Part shown: positions 33,632 to 44,879 of the stretch, in pieces
Layout of the letters: each line of letters begins with the position of its first letter
Position numbering within the stretch: the stretch's first letter is position 1
Assembly: GCA_002197995.1 (NCBI GenBank)
Contig: NGZR01000003.1
Span: forward strand, 186,001-250,000
Source: Gaeumannomyces sp. JS-464
Taxonomy: Eukaryota; Ascomycota; Sordariomycetes; Magnaporthales; Magnaporthaceae
Direction: 5' to 3'
Length of the DNA stretch: 64,000 bases
Translations under genes and position numbers: made by a program
The notes under the pieces: generated by a model
The model's database searches: none
What the model saw: the letters and a program-made list of their open reading frames with translations, nothing else
What the model was told of the DNA's origin: nothing

Positions 33632-35572
33632 TCAAGCCAGGGACCGGATAATGTAGAAAAGCAGATACGCCTTGGCCGAGAGGACGTCTGACTTCTGGGC
33701 TACCTCCACCTTGTGGTCGTTGAAGACGAACCACTGTTGTCGGTGTTGGTCAGCAAGATCCTATGATGGCAGATGCAATTGCTGTTCTATCATACCTGGT
33801 CGCCGACTCTACAATATGAGACGTAGTGGCCTGTATCAATCTCGCCGACGTGGACCACCACACTGAGGAGGTCGTACGTGCAGGATCTGGCCAGCTCGTA
33901 GTTCTCCTTGGAGTCCATGCTCCGGCCCCGGTTGGTGTAGGGGAACATGTTCAGCGATAGCGGAAACTGCACCGGGGTCTCGACCTTGGCCGCCTTATCG
34001 TGCCGGCCTTGCTTGTACTCAAAGCGCTGACGGAAGGGGTTGTAAGCATCTCTTCATAAGAGCATATCCTGGCAAAAGAACCAACACTTACCTTCAGTTG
34101 GATCGACAGCACGTTGGGTAGCCTCTTGATGCTGGTGTGGCGCCTCGCCTGTTGGGTCGAGTTGCAGCTGTGGCATCGGTACTCGCACTTATCCGATTTG
34201 ACGTACTCGTCGTCTAGGCAGTCTTGCAGCGTGAGCACGCCCGCCTTGGCCGCGCTGCTGCTGCTGCCGCTGGCCTTTTTCCGCCTCTGGGCCAGATTTT
34301 CCAGCCCAAGGCTTAGGTCTAGAAAAGATTGAACCTGGTTGGTGACGCCATGACAGGCCTGGCACGTGGTGGTGCTCTGCAGCTTGCCGTAGAAGGTCTG
34401 GTGGACGATGCAGTTGCAGCTGTGCTCGGAGCCAATCTCGGGCCGCTTGCCGTCGCCATTCCGCTCGTGCAGCTCCTCGGCGAGGAACTGGAAGAACTCG
34501 TGGGCGTCCTGCTCCTTGGTCGTCACCAAGTTCTCGAACGCCTTGCGTTCCGAGATCCAGAACCCGGACAGGATATTAGCCGCCGTGTAGCCGTTAGTGC
34601 TCTCGAGGGCATAAAAATCCTGGAAGATCTCGTCCATGGCGCAGCTGAGGCAGTACGGGACGCCGCAGTCGGAGCTGCGGTGGCCATCGCTCAGGTAGAA
34701 GTTGCGCAGCATGGGGTTGTGCAGAAAGTCTGCAAGATGACGTTTTGGTAGCAGGTAGCGCCGGCGTTGTAGATGCCACGCAGCCCCGTAGCCCTACACG
34801 AGGCCATGGTGGTGTTGGCCGATATATACCTGGGGTCATCCTTGGAGTCTGAAAAGAGCTCGTCGTGCTTCCTCTTGCGAGTTGCTTGTTGCGGTGAGGG
34901 CTGTTAGCACGCTGGGGGGTTGACACGACCGGAGGGGCCTGCCGCCTTACTTGAGAAGGAGCCAGTTCCGATTTTCCGTAACCTCAATTCCTCAAGCGTT
35001 GGATCCCACACCAAGTCGTCGCACATTTGACAGTACAGCGAGCCGTTGCGGGAATCGGCGACTAGGTTCGATGGAGTGATATATCGTTAGCACTGACAAA
35101 CAGCGAACCAATAGGAGCTTCCTAATGAGGAAAGCAGGGGGACAGCACGCCAGGGCAAGCTTGCAAGCTTGGCACCTACAGAAGCGGTGTGACTTTTTCT
35201 GTCCATGTTTCAGCCGGTCCTCCTCGGTGACTGTGGCAGGGCATTGCAGACACAGGTAGTTGGAGGTCAGGGACGTGATGGGCTGGCCGTTGGGGCCGGT
35301 CGAGGTCTGAGGAACAATGGGTGTGTTGTCGAAGATCTTGCGCAGGATGGCCTTGTAGTAGGTGATGGACGTCTGCAGGCCCTCGGGGCTCTTGGTCATG
35401 AGCAGTTGGATGTGTTCTGTGGCGGTGCATGTATAGGCAGGTGTTAAAGGCGCGCAAAGATTAGTGGGCAGGGGGATGCAGACGAACCGCAGCCATAGAC
35501 GGGAGTGCCTGGCGCAGGCGGTTTTGTAGCGGTGGCCTTTGGGGACGCTGGTGAGGTCGCTCGCGCCGCCAT
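33632..35572 (-). CDS. ubp8: SAGA deubiquitinase Ubp8 (USP22 type), one frame break
   Basis: Removes ubiquitin from histone H2B as part of the SAGA deubiquitinase module. Start ATG at 35572. Exon 1 ends in a split codon that joins exon 2 to give YGC-EHIQLLM, the Cys and His opening of the ZnF-UBP domain. Other zinc ligands follow in SNYLCLQCPATV and LYCQMCDDLVW. The catalytic domain starts GIYNAGATCYQNVILQTF, then DEIFQDFYAL, EQDAHEFFQFLAEELHERN, paired CxxC motifs (TTTCQACHG, YRCHSCN), the catalytic His in GEIDTGHYVSYCRV and WFVFNDHKVE near the end. At least six exons. The Cys-box is unusual, with NAGATCYQ where most relatives have N-x-G-x-TCF/Y-M/L. Frame breaks at 34725-34727, where TTT should be TTTT between ILQT and FLHNPMLR. 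Confidence 0.92.
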
Positions 35573-36594
35573 CTCGGCTTGCTTGCTGGCGCCAGGCGCG
35601 GCTGCCCGACGTGGCCGGCAGCGATCTTTGCGACGGAGAGTCTGTGCTTGGTGGTTTGGTTGACAGCAAGTCGGGCCAACAGGGCAGCAGGCAAAGATGA
35701 GCTAGCCCGGCCGTAGGTATCGACTGGACGAGGCCACAGCAAGGTGGGCCGCAGTAGTGCTCGGCTGGAGACAAGGCTGGGGGTGGCAGCCGAGCTCGTG
35801 GATCAAGCTGCGTGGTGGGCAGGAGCGAGGCTGGGGGTGTGGCTGTTGGTGCCTGGAGCTGGGTCGGCAGAGTTGGAATGGTCAGCGGCTTTGTTTGCGT
35901 TTGCAGAGCTGTGTTCGTCTGCAGAGAGAGAGAGAGAGAGAACACGGGCGCGTGCTGCAGAGCTGGGGAGACGCCTACAGCTCGAGCGAGTCAGAATGGC
36001 AGTGGCAGTGGCAATGCTCTGCGGTTTTCGCTGCTGGCGTCTCGCAAGCTCAGCCTTCTCTCGTCTCCTGAAGCCCACCGTTGGATTCGCGCGGCGCGCA
36101 TTGAGCATCGAACGCCGTCGCATCCATTGGGAAATTTCTTATCGCCACCTGATCACAGCGCTTATCGCTCCCGCCCGACCCACCACCCGCCGCCGCCAAG
36201 GGCCATCCTCGGCAACACGCCCACCCACCCTCTGCCCACCCCTTCACCACTCTGGACGGACTCACCAGGCACTCTCAGGCTGGCACTTGCGGGCAGAGTG
36301 GCACACCTTAACTCCGGGACCAGCCTGCCAGCTTCCCCGACAAGACACGTGCGTTTTCGGGATCATCGCTGACACTCATGGCGCCACGCCCCTGAGGAGG
36401 AGACGTTCTCTGTATTTCGTATGACATGTGATGCCAGCCAGCCCGTCTGGACTTTACTCTGTCTAACCAACATTCAGGGGTCGGCAATAATTCGGGCTAT
36501 TCATCCATATACAGGCCATATTTCCATATTAGCACGCTTCCCCCGGACAGGCCTCTCGTGGTCTGGATCTGGTCTGACCCCGCGCCTGGCAAAA
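35573..36594. promoter_or_regulatory. Divergent intergenic region with a GA microsatellite
   Basis: About 1 kb between ubp8 (-) and the metallo-hydrolase (+). Contains a (GA)n run at 35922-35941. Open frames here are in low-complexity sequence and carry no family motif. Confidence 0.45.
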
Positions 36595-37562
36595 ATGGCA
36601 ACCAGCCAGCCCGCCGCAGCCCCCAGCTGGCCCAGCTGCCCGAGGTGGAGCGGCTGAGCCCGGCCTGCATCCGCATCCTGGGCGGCAACCCGGGCAAGTT
36701 CACGCTCCAGGGGACCAACACCTACCTGCTGGGCACCGGCCGCTCGCGCCTGCTGGTCGACACGGGCGAGGGCCGACCGTCGTGGGCCGCGGCGCTGCGC
36801 CGGGTGCTGCTCGAGGAGGACGCCACCGTTTCCGAGGTCGTGCTGACCCACTGGCACCACGACCACGTCGGCGGCGTGCCCGACCTGCTGGGAAACCCCC
36901 GCACCGCCGGCGCCAGGATCTACAAGTGCCAGCGCCGCTGGGGCGACGCCGCCCTCGAGGCCGCCCGCGACGCTTTCGCCAGCACCTCCTCGGACGCCCA
37001 CCAAAACCAGCCGCAGCAGCTGGACATAGCTGACGGACACGTCTTCCGCGCCGAGGGCGCCACGCTGACGGCCGTGCACACGCCGGGCCACACGGCCGAC
37101 CACGTGGCGCTGCTGCTGGCCGAGGAGGACGCGTGCCTGAGCGCCGACTGCGTGCTGGGCCACGGCACCGCCGTGTTCGAAGACCTGGCCGCCTACGTCG
37201 CGAGCCTGCGCCGCCTGCAGCCCCTGTTTGGGGGGCGCGTCTACCCGGGTCACGGCCCTGTGCGGAAAAAGGGGCCGGACCGCATAGCCGAGTACATTGC
37301 GCACCGGCAGCAGCGCGAGGACCAGGTCCTTGAGACGCTCCGCGGGGCAGCAGCAGCAGCAGCAGCAACTAGCAGCGGCGGTGATGCGGCAGGCATGACG
37401 GCCATGGGGCTGGTCAAGATCATCTACAGCGACGTGCGTGAGGACCTGCACCCGGCGGCAGAACGGGGCGTCCTGCAGATCCTGGCCAAGCTACAGGGCG
37501 AGGACAAGGTGGTGAGGCAAGGGGAAGCGTGGAGGCTGCTGAAGGCACGGTCGACGCTGTGA
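36595..37562 (+). CDS. Metallo-beta-lactamase fold hydrolase, LACTB2-like, one frame break
   Basis: Likely start ATG at 36595 (MATSQPAAAP). The frame shifts in the C5 run at 36620-36624, and a sixth C joins it to QLAQLPEVERLSPACIRILG. Zinc ligands are all visible: THWHHDH (HxHxDH), HTPGHTADH, the Asp in CLSADCVLGHG, and His in RVYPGHGP. LNPGKFTLQGTNTYLLGTG-type lead-in and a C-terminal helical segment (IAEYIAHRQQREDQVLETL) are as in LACTB2, an RNA-cleaving mitochondrial enzyme in animals. Fungal relatives also include thioesterase-like partners of polyketide synthases, but there is no polyketide synthase here, so I favour a general LACTB2 role. A short polyalanine CAG run lies at 37349-37365. 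Confidence 0.85.
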
Positions 37563-39562
37563 CGGGAACACGTTCGCATATACGTGTAGAGAACATTCTG
37601 CTTTCCATGACGCTGCATGCTTGCGTGCGGTTAGGATGGCCTTGTTGACGGGGTGTCGGGGCAATTTCCTTCTCCCTGCCCGGCTGACAGTCATGTCTCT
37701 GCCACGTTATCACGCAAAGGATCTGGACCCTGGGACTGGCCCGAAATCTTGGGTATCTGTGCTAAAGGGAGGAGAAGCTCTGGAACACAACCATCGGAAG
37801 CTTCGGATGAAAGCGACAGGGCCGGTTGGGACCGTGCATCACTCCATGAGCCGACGAGGGAGTGAGGCTAGCCAGCAGCACGCCTCCGAGACGGTGTCCA
37901 TGTACCGGTACATTACTAGCCCATGGCCATGTTGCTTACGCTGGCGTCTGCGATTCGGCTCCCGAAATGCCCCGATCCGATGCACCCACGTCGAGATGCG
38001 TTGGAATGGAGCGGTTGCACGTTGAGAGGGCGTTATCTCCGGTGGCGGCGGTGAGGGTCGCGCGGTAGAAGGTGATTACTGAGATGGCTGGGTCTTTTTC
38101 TTTTTTTTTTTCCTTTTTTTTCCCTGCCTTTTCCATCTTCACAGACGCCGCCACTGAAAACCGAGGGGTCGTTTTTGAGGCTCCATAAATGCCGTGAGAT
38201 TTGGGCACTGTGTCCACTGGCCCGCCTGCTCGTTTAGACTTTCCCCACCACACATCATTGTCCCTTTTTCTTTTTCTCTCTCTTTTTTTTTCTTCTTCCC
38301 AGAGGTAGGTACTCTCAAGCGTTCAATGCTGATTAATTCATTCATGTCAAAGCAGCTTCGGAGCTTCTGCAAGCCGGGCTGACACCACCACCACAAGCAG
38401 ACAAGCGATGCTGCACGTCGCTGTCCATGTGCCCAATCCAACCCTGGATGGAGGGTGGCAGCGGGTGGTGCGTCCAGCAAGGCGTGTAAGTGGTAGCGCT
38501 AGCGCCCCATCTCCATGCTGATCGCTACCTGGGCTGCACGCAATACACACCCGCCTGGTAATAAACTTGGGAATACACGCCCCCTGCTCTGCCCGCCCAG
38601 CTCAAAGACGGCCAAGCCCAAGATCAGATCATGCTCGAGGTCACCAAACCCTTGCTGCAGGCCCTTCTACGCCCAGCCGCCCAATGTCGAGCACACCCAA
38701 GCTGCGGGGAGGGCTGGGTCCCCTGTCGAAGCTGCCCATTTTCTCTGCTTTGGACGGCCGTGTCGAGGCCATCGTGACCCCGAGGCCCCGCACAGTTCTT
38801 GTCCATGTTTGTATCGTCGCTTGTCTGCCGGCAGTGCCGCTATCCCACACACGGCCTAGCGGGGTGTGCCATGCATCCGATCAACCGTTTTTTCTACTTT
38901 CGATCTCCACGATATAGGGTTGGTTGGGCGCCCCTTGCCGTCGCCGGAAGCCTCGGCGTGCTGGAAGCACAGAAAAACAGTCACGCACGACGCTGGCGCC
39001 ATTGCCGCTAGTACGGGTGGATGGATTACCAATACCGCGCCCACCGGCTGTACCAGTACCTCGTGCTTGTCGCGCGCCCCGGCGATGCGGTCTAGCTAGA
39101 CTAACAAAAAAGGCAGAGCACTCGCACTTCGGATCGATAGACAGCCCCGGGTCCCGTCTGGGCGGGGGCTGTGGTCTGACCGAGTATCGAGTTACCGTTC
39201 CGACACGTACATTGTACGTCAAGAGTGGGTGGGTAATATCATGTCGGCGCCTCGCTGTGACGACTGCTCCGCGTCGGTTCCTTGTCATGGCCATGCTCGG
39301 CCGATACGACCGATACGCACCGGAATTACCAATCCCCTGCGATCCCGGAAAGCCACCCATCCAGGTAGGGTTGTAGACCGCCAGATACATATTATGCTGT
39401 CCACAAGATGTCCTCCCTCCATACTTTGTGCTCTGCTTCCCTCCTTTTTTCCCCACCTTCAGACCGTTCGCCGGCATCCCTACGGGCTAAAAAGGATCGC
39501 GATATCACATGACACCAACTGCTTGTATCCAAAACCCGACGACGTGAGAGGCAGTGCACAAG
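37563..39562. other. Long intergenic region (2.0 kb), no supported gene
   Basis: Read on both strands. Open frames are short and lack family motifs. Contains pyrimidine tracts at 38096-38130 and 38260-38300. It may hold long untranslated regions or a noncoding transcript, but nothing in the sequence proves it. Confidence 0.45.
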
Positions 39563-41686
39563 ATGAAGGGCAGGATAAAATCCGCTGCCACCCTCGGGCT
39601 GGCCGTGTCGCTGTTGAGTCTCGTCCCGGCTGCACTGGCCCACGGCGGCGGCGAGGGCATGAGGGGGAGAGACATGAAAATGGACATGGGGCATGGCCAC
39701 GGACACGGCGAGCCGGGCCCAAACCGAGCCATGATGCGTATCCGGAAAGCTACTTCTCCCACCCCGAGCTCCAGGGGTTCTGTACGCCCACATAGCCGTC
39801 ATGGTTCTGGCCTGGGTGTTTGTTCTGCCTGTCGGTAAGTGATAACACGCTTCAAACCGGGAAGGGAGGGGAAAATACCGTGCCGGTCCTAACGCCGCTC
39901 GGCTTTGTTCCCCAGCCGTCATGCTGTCCATCTCCAGGTCGAGGCACACCTTCACCGCGCAGCTCGTCTTCGGCGCCGTCAACGGCGCGGGCCTGGTGCT
40001 GGGCACCATGTACAACGAGGGCACGCCGGACCTGTACCCGGGCAACGCGCACCACAGGCTCGGCTGGGCCGTCACGGCCATCTCGTGCGCCCAGGTCGCC
40101 GTCGGCGTGCTCGCCCGTCTGGCCGGCGCGTTCGGCAGCACCACAGGCAGGAAGTCCCCGGGCAGGACGGTGGCGGCCGCCGGCTTCGTGCCCGTCTCGG
40201 CCGAGGCCATGGCGGCGCACCACCGGCGCACGAGCGCGCAGCGGCCGGCGCCGTTTGTCGGGGCGGACAAGAGCCACGGCGGCAGCGGCCCGTACCGCTT
40301 CTCCCACGACAGCGGGCAGGGGACGGAGCCCAACACGGAGTCGCTGCGCAGCCCGACCTTTTCGTCGTCGTCGTCGTCGTCGTCGTCGAGCTCACGCAAT
40401 CATCATCATCACGACGAGGACGCAGCGCGGAAGGAGGAAGGGCTGCTGCTGCTGCCGCTGCGGCACGAAAAGGACGACCACAGCTACAACGACGAGGACG
40501 ACAAGGACACGGACGACGGCCACGGCGAGAGCGGCCCGTCATTGGCGCAGCGCCTCGACGCGGCGCTGGGCTGCGGCGGGGCGGGGCGGGCGTACCGGGT
40601 CGCCAAGCGGGCGGCGGGCGCGGTGTCGTCAGGGGCGTGGCGGGTTCTCGTGCTGTGCTACGGCGCCGTCGACCGCGCCATCCTGGTCCTGGGCTTCGTC
40701 GCGCTCTGCACGGGCGCCATCGCGCAGGGCCGCCTGTTCGAGGGCCACGAGGTCTACAGCGGGCTGGCGCACTGGATCAAGGGCGGCGTCTTCTTCTGGC
40801 TCGGCCTGGTCACGCTGGGCCGCTGGGCCGGTGCGTTTGGCGAGCTGGGCTGGGCGTGGAACTTGCGGCCTGGCAGCAGCAGCAGCAGCAGCAGAAACCA
40901 AAAGTGGCGCCCGTCGGCCGAGTTTGTCGAGAGCGCCCTGATCTTCGTCTACGGCTCGACCAACATCTTCCTCGAGCACCTGGGCAGCGACGGCGGCGGC
41001 GCGGCGTGGAGCGCGCAGGACCTGGAGCACGTGTCCATCACGGTGCTCTTCATCGGCGGCGGGCTGTGCGGCATGCTGGTCGAGTCGACGGCGGTGCGGG
41101 ACCTGCTCAACACGTCGGTCGTCGAAGCGGCAGGCGAGGTAGGGGTGGAAGTGGAGGAGCAGCCGGCGCAGCGCGGCGTGTCGCTGAACCCGATCCCCGC
41201 GCTGGTGATCCTGCTGCTGGGGATTATGATGAGCTCGCACACGCAGACGAACATGGTGTCGAGCATGGTGCATAAGCAGTGGGGCACGCTGCTGACGGGC
41301 GCCTCCCTGGCGAGGGCGTTTACGTATGTGCTCATGTACCTCAGGCCGCCGCGGTCGGTGCTGCCGTCGCGGCCGCCCACAGAGCTGCTGGCGGCCTTTG
41401 GGCTGAGTGCTGGCGGCATCATCTTCATGGCCAGCGTGAGTTTTTGTTTCACCGCTCTTCCGTCTTGCTACTTTTAATCCAGCTAACTTTTTTGCCTTTT
41501 CCTCCAACAGAGCGGAGATACGGTCGCCGCAATGGTCAACCAGGAGCTGGACGCCATGTTTATGTACACCGTCACCATGGGCCTGGTGGCGCTACTGATG
41601 GCCTGGGTCGTGATTGTGATGGCCATCAAGGGATGGGCCGTCAGGAGGGAGCTGGGGAGGCCGGCAGCGTCGTATGGAAGCGTCTG
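39563..41686 (+). CDS. Ytp1-like multi-pass membrane protein, two frame breaks
   Basis: The ATG at 39563 starts MKGRIKSAATLGLAVSLLSL, a signal peptide ending in ALAHGG. A His-rich patch (MDMGHGHGHGE) follows, then YPESYFSHPELQGF and a membrane segment, as in the DUF2427/Ytp1 family. An intron (donor near 39835) leads to AVMLSISRSRHTFTAQLVFG. The large exon to 41435 carries many membrane segments and His/Asp/Glu-rich loops (SSRNHHHHDEDAARKEE; DDHSYNDEDDKDTDDGH). The last exon is 41511-41686. The His-rich loops suggest metal binding, which is inference. Molecular function of the family is not established. Frame breaks lie near 39718-39720 (CCC) and near 39780, each needing one more base. Microsatellites code Ser runs at 40362-40391 and 40876-40892. 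Confidence 0.82.
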
Positions 41687-42080
41687 AGAGACGCCTACCC
41701 AGGGGCTTGTGTCTCTACCAGGCGCGCTCTCGGCATCGTTCAACTGCGTTTGTGTTTTTCAAGATACCCCTTTTTGCCATCTAGATATTTATCCATGATT
41801 TGACCATCCGCATGTAGGTCTGAAACAGGCTTTCTGGTGTCTAGGAATTTCATTACACTCCAAGCCAACCAGCCACCTACCTCGCAGACTTTGCGCTATT
41901 TTGGGTATGCGCCGCCAGACGCGGAAACAAATGCCATCATGACTTACGGCGAAATGCTGTCCACCTTGGTCCAAAGGCGGGCCTGCCCCGGGTCCCCCTG
42001 TTTATCCTCCCTTTCTCCTCCATCAGATCGTGTCTTGTTGCACCCTTCTCCTAGAATCGGCAAACAAAGACCCAAAAACC
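41687..42080. other. Intergenic region
   Basis: Between two same-strand genes. No specific element recognised. Confidence 0.4.
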
Positions 42081-43430
42081 ATGGCCAACGTCAGGAGCAT
42101 CGCCACGTTCATCCTGGCTGGGGCTTGTATTGCCCACACGGCCACCATCATCAACACCATGGCCCTGGCACAGCCGCAGCAGCAGCAGCCCGCCGAGGTC
42201 GGTCGAGGCGGCAGTGGCGGAAGCGTCTTTGGCAACCCGCCGGCCCTGCCGGTCGAGAAGCACGAGACATGCACGCACTGGTACCGCTCCAAGCTGGGCG
42301 ATAGCTGCTTCTCGATCCTGCAGGGCGCCGGCCTCAGCCCGGCCCAGCTGGGCGAGCTCAACGCAAATATCGACAACGTCTGCAAGGGCGAGCTCAAGCC
42401 GGGCGCCTGGCTGTGCCTCGCGTCCGGGCCCGAGCTCCCGCCCACGGTGGCTACGGCGACGACGGCAACGACGGTGACGGGCAAGGCCAAGACTTGGTTC
42501 GAGATGACGCCGCAGGAGCGCGTCAACAGGTTCGGCCCGCGCGTCCTGCAGACGGCCAACACGCCAGCCCCGTCTGCCGCCGCTGCCACTTCGCCCGCCC
42601 TCCCCAACGTCTCGTACACGGCCAAGGACTCGTCCTACACCGCGCTCGACATCGACACGGCCCACCTCGCCGACCCCCTGGGCCCGGCTGAGACCGCGGA
42701 CGTCGAGAAGAGGGACGCGCCCACTGCTCGGACGCTCGAGTCGCACCACCGCCCGCCCCTGGCCCTGCCCTTCATGGTGTCGGTCCCCAAGATGCGCAAC
42801 ACGTGGTTCACGATGCAGCAGCAGACGGCGACGACGACCGACCACGCCAGCGCCTCCGTGTCGGCCGCGGCCCTGACCACCACGACCGTGACCCGCACCT
42901 ACCCCGACGGCGGCGGCCCGGACGACGGCCCGACAGGCTGGCCCAGCACCACCACCACCACATTCTCCGGCCCCGGCGACGGCAAGACGGCCTGGCCCAG
43001 CACCTTCCACGGCAGCAGCGGCCTCCCCGACGGCGGCGACGGCAAGACGGCCTTCCCCATCAACTCGACCACCACCTCCACTACCACCACCATGGTCGCC
43101 ACCGCCACCTCCTTCATCCCGCTCCTCGTCACCACCACCACCTCCTCGTCCTCCTCCAGCACGCCCACCCTCTGGCGCCGCCACCCCCACCGCCGTCGGC
43201 AGCACTCGCCACCCCAGGACCCCAACGACGACCAGCTCCTGACCCCCGAGCAGGCAGCCCACTGCTCCCGCCGCAGCCCGACGGTGGACCGGTGCCTCGC
43301 CGCCATCAACGGCGCCGAGGCGTCCATGCTCCGCTTCTGCGCCTGGTACACAGACCCGGCTCGCCCACCCCAGTCCCAGACCGCCATCGTGCAGTTCGCC
43401 GCCCCCGCCGTGCGCCACCAGCAGCTGCAG

Positions 43431-43477
<47 letters not shown>

Positions 43478-44207
43478 GGCCGGCAACGACAACAGCAACA
43501 CCAACGGCGGCACCCTCGTGCCCCCGCCCCTGCTCCCCCGCCCCGCCGCCCTCGAGCACGCCTGCGCCCGCGCCACCACCGCCCCTGCCGTGTTGCTGCC
43601 GCCCTTTGTCGCCGCTGCTGCCGCCGCCATCACTAACCCTGCTGCTGCCGACGCCGCCCCCACCCCGATCGTCACGCGCGCCCCCCACGCGTACCTCAGC
43701 TCCGCCTGCTCGTGCCTTGACCACTTCGACCGCAGCCACGGCCTGGCCGTCGCGACAGCCATGCCGGACGTCAACGGCGCCAACGCCGTCGTCGAGGCCG
43801 ATGCCGATGCCGATGCCGAGGTGGACGACGGCGACGACGACGACGAGCAAGACGACTCCGACGTCGAGAGACGTAGCAACAACCCCCGCCGCCGCCGCTA
43901 CCTCCAGCCCTGGTGGGTCCAGCCCATGCTGATATCGTACGCCAAGACGGCGACAGACGGCTACTACGACTCCCCGGACTCGGGCCCCAGCTTCAACGCC
44001 GCCGCCCTCGCCGCCCGCGCCTCGCCCACCCACACCCTGCCGCTCCCCGGCGGCCCGGCGGCGGCGGCGGCCACGGGCAAGACTGCTGCTGCTGCTGCTG
44101 CCCGCTACAACGGCAACATCAACGCCAACAATCACGCTCGCGTCCTCGTCGTCACAAAGGTCGTCACCGCCACCGGCAAGAAGACCGCCAAGACGCGCGC
44201 TTTTTGA
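42081..44207 (+). CDS. Large secreted LysM-domain protein with low-complexity body
   Basis: Single exon, 708 codons, frame intact. The ATG at 42081 begins MANVRSIATFILAGACIAHT, a signal peptide. One LysM domain follows at about residues 63-113: CTHWYRSKLGDSCFSILQGA, then LGELNANIDNVCKGELKPGA and WLCLA, with the Cys pattern of fungal LysM proteins that bind chitin. The rest is unusual: Thr-rich repeats (DGKTAWPST, DGKTAFP), polyglutamine from CAG repeats at 43434-43475, an acidic Asp/Ala/Glu run and an Arg-rich RRRYLQPWW site. The C-terminal third has Cys in SACSCLDHF. Most secreted LysM effectors are much shorter, so a wall-bound role may be likelier. The 740-codon antisense frame opposite it is a composition shadow. 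Confidence 0.8.
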
Positions 44208-44879
44208 GATGTCGAATGGCACTGGCATTTGCGAATACGTCGTCAGCCCGGCTGCACGAAAACACCTATGCAATTCCTTTGTATTTTGTCAGTTTCCGAG
44301 TGTAGTGTTCAGACAACACATCAAACAAGCAGAAAAAAAAAAAAGAAAAAAAATAACTTCACCTCTTCGCAAACCATCTCATGTGGTTGCCGAGGCCACA
44401 AATAAACACGGCAAAGACCCGAGACAGCAAAAAAGTTAGACACGAAACGTGCTGGTCATAGATCCACAATAGTCTACTCTGTTCCTGCGGGCGTAGGCTG
44501 AGGGAAGATGGGAGAAAAAGAGAACGACAATCCAGCAATAAAACAAGACAAAACTAGCCCGGGGACAGCATCCGACAGGGTAAATGACAATTAAAAATCA
44601 AAACTATATTCCGTAAACTTGCCTCCAAAGCCCAAACGCTGGCCCGAGAACAATGTGCGTGTGTCGACATGTGCGAAAAGCCAAACAAGGAGGGGGGTGT
44701 GGACACGGAGGTATCGAAAAGAAGTCTAAAAAGAGCAAAACAAACCGCTCGCTTCCTTCCCACCATGCAAAAGTCCTGCCACGTCTTGGCCCTATTTTTT
44801 TTCTGTACATGCGAAATGTTTTTGGGGAGATTCTTCTCTGCTTTCTTCTCGCCTTGTTCTCCTTGAGACCTCGGCTCCT
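44208..44879. other. Convergent intergenic region
   Basis: 3' regions of the LysM gene (+) and the Chs4/Skt5 gene (-). Contains an A-rich patch at 44331-44357. No gene supported. Confidence 0.5.

Noticed and set aside
36595..37562. Polyketide-cluster thioesterase
   Set aside because: The metallo-beta-lactamase fold fits, but no synthase or tailoring enzyme lies nearby.
39392..40399. 335-codon minus-strand frame opposite the Ytp1-like gene
   Set aside because: The poly-Asp at its start is the complement of the Ser microsatellite; a shadow.
42051..44273. 740-codon open frame antisense to the LysM gene
   Set aside because: GC-rich third positions keep the opposite strand open. Its protein is Gly/Val/Arg low complexity with no motif.
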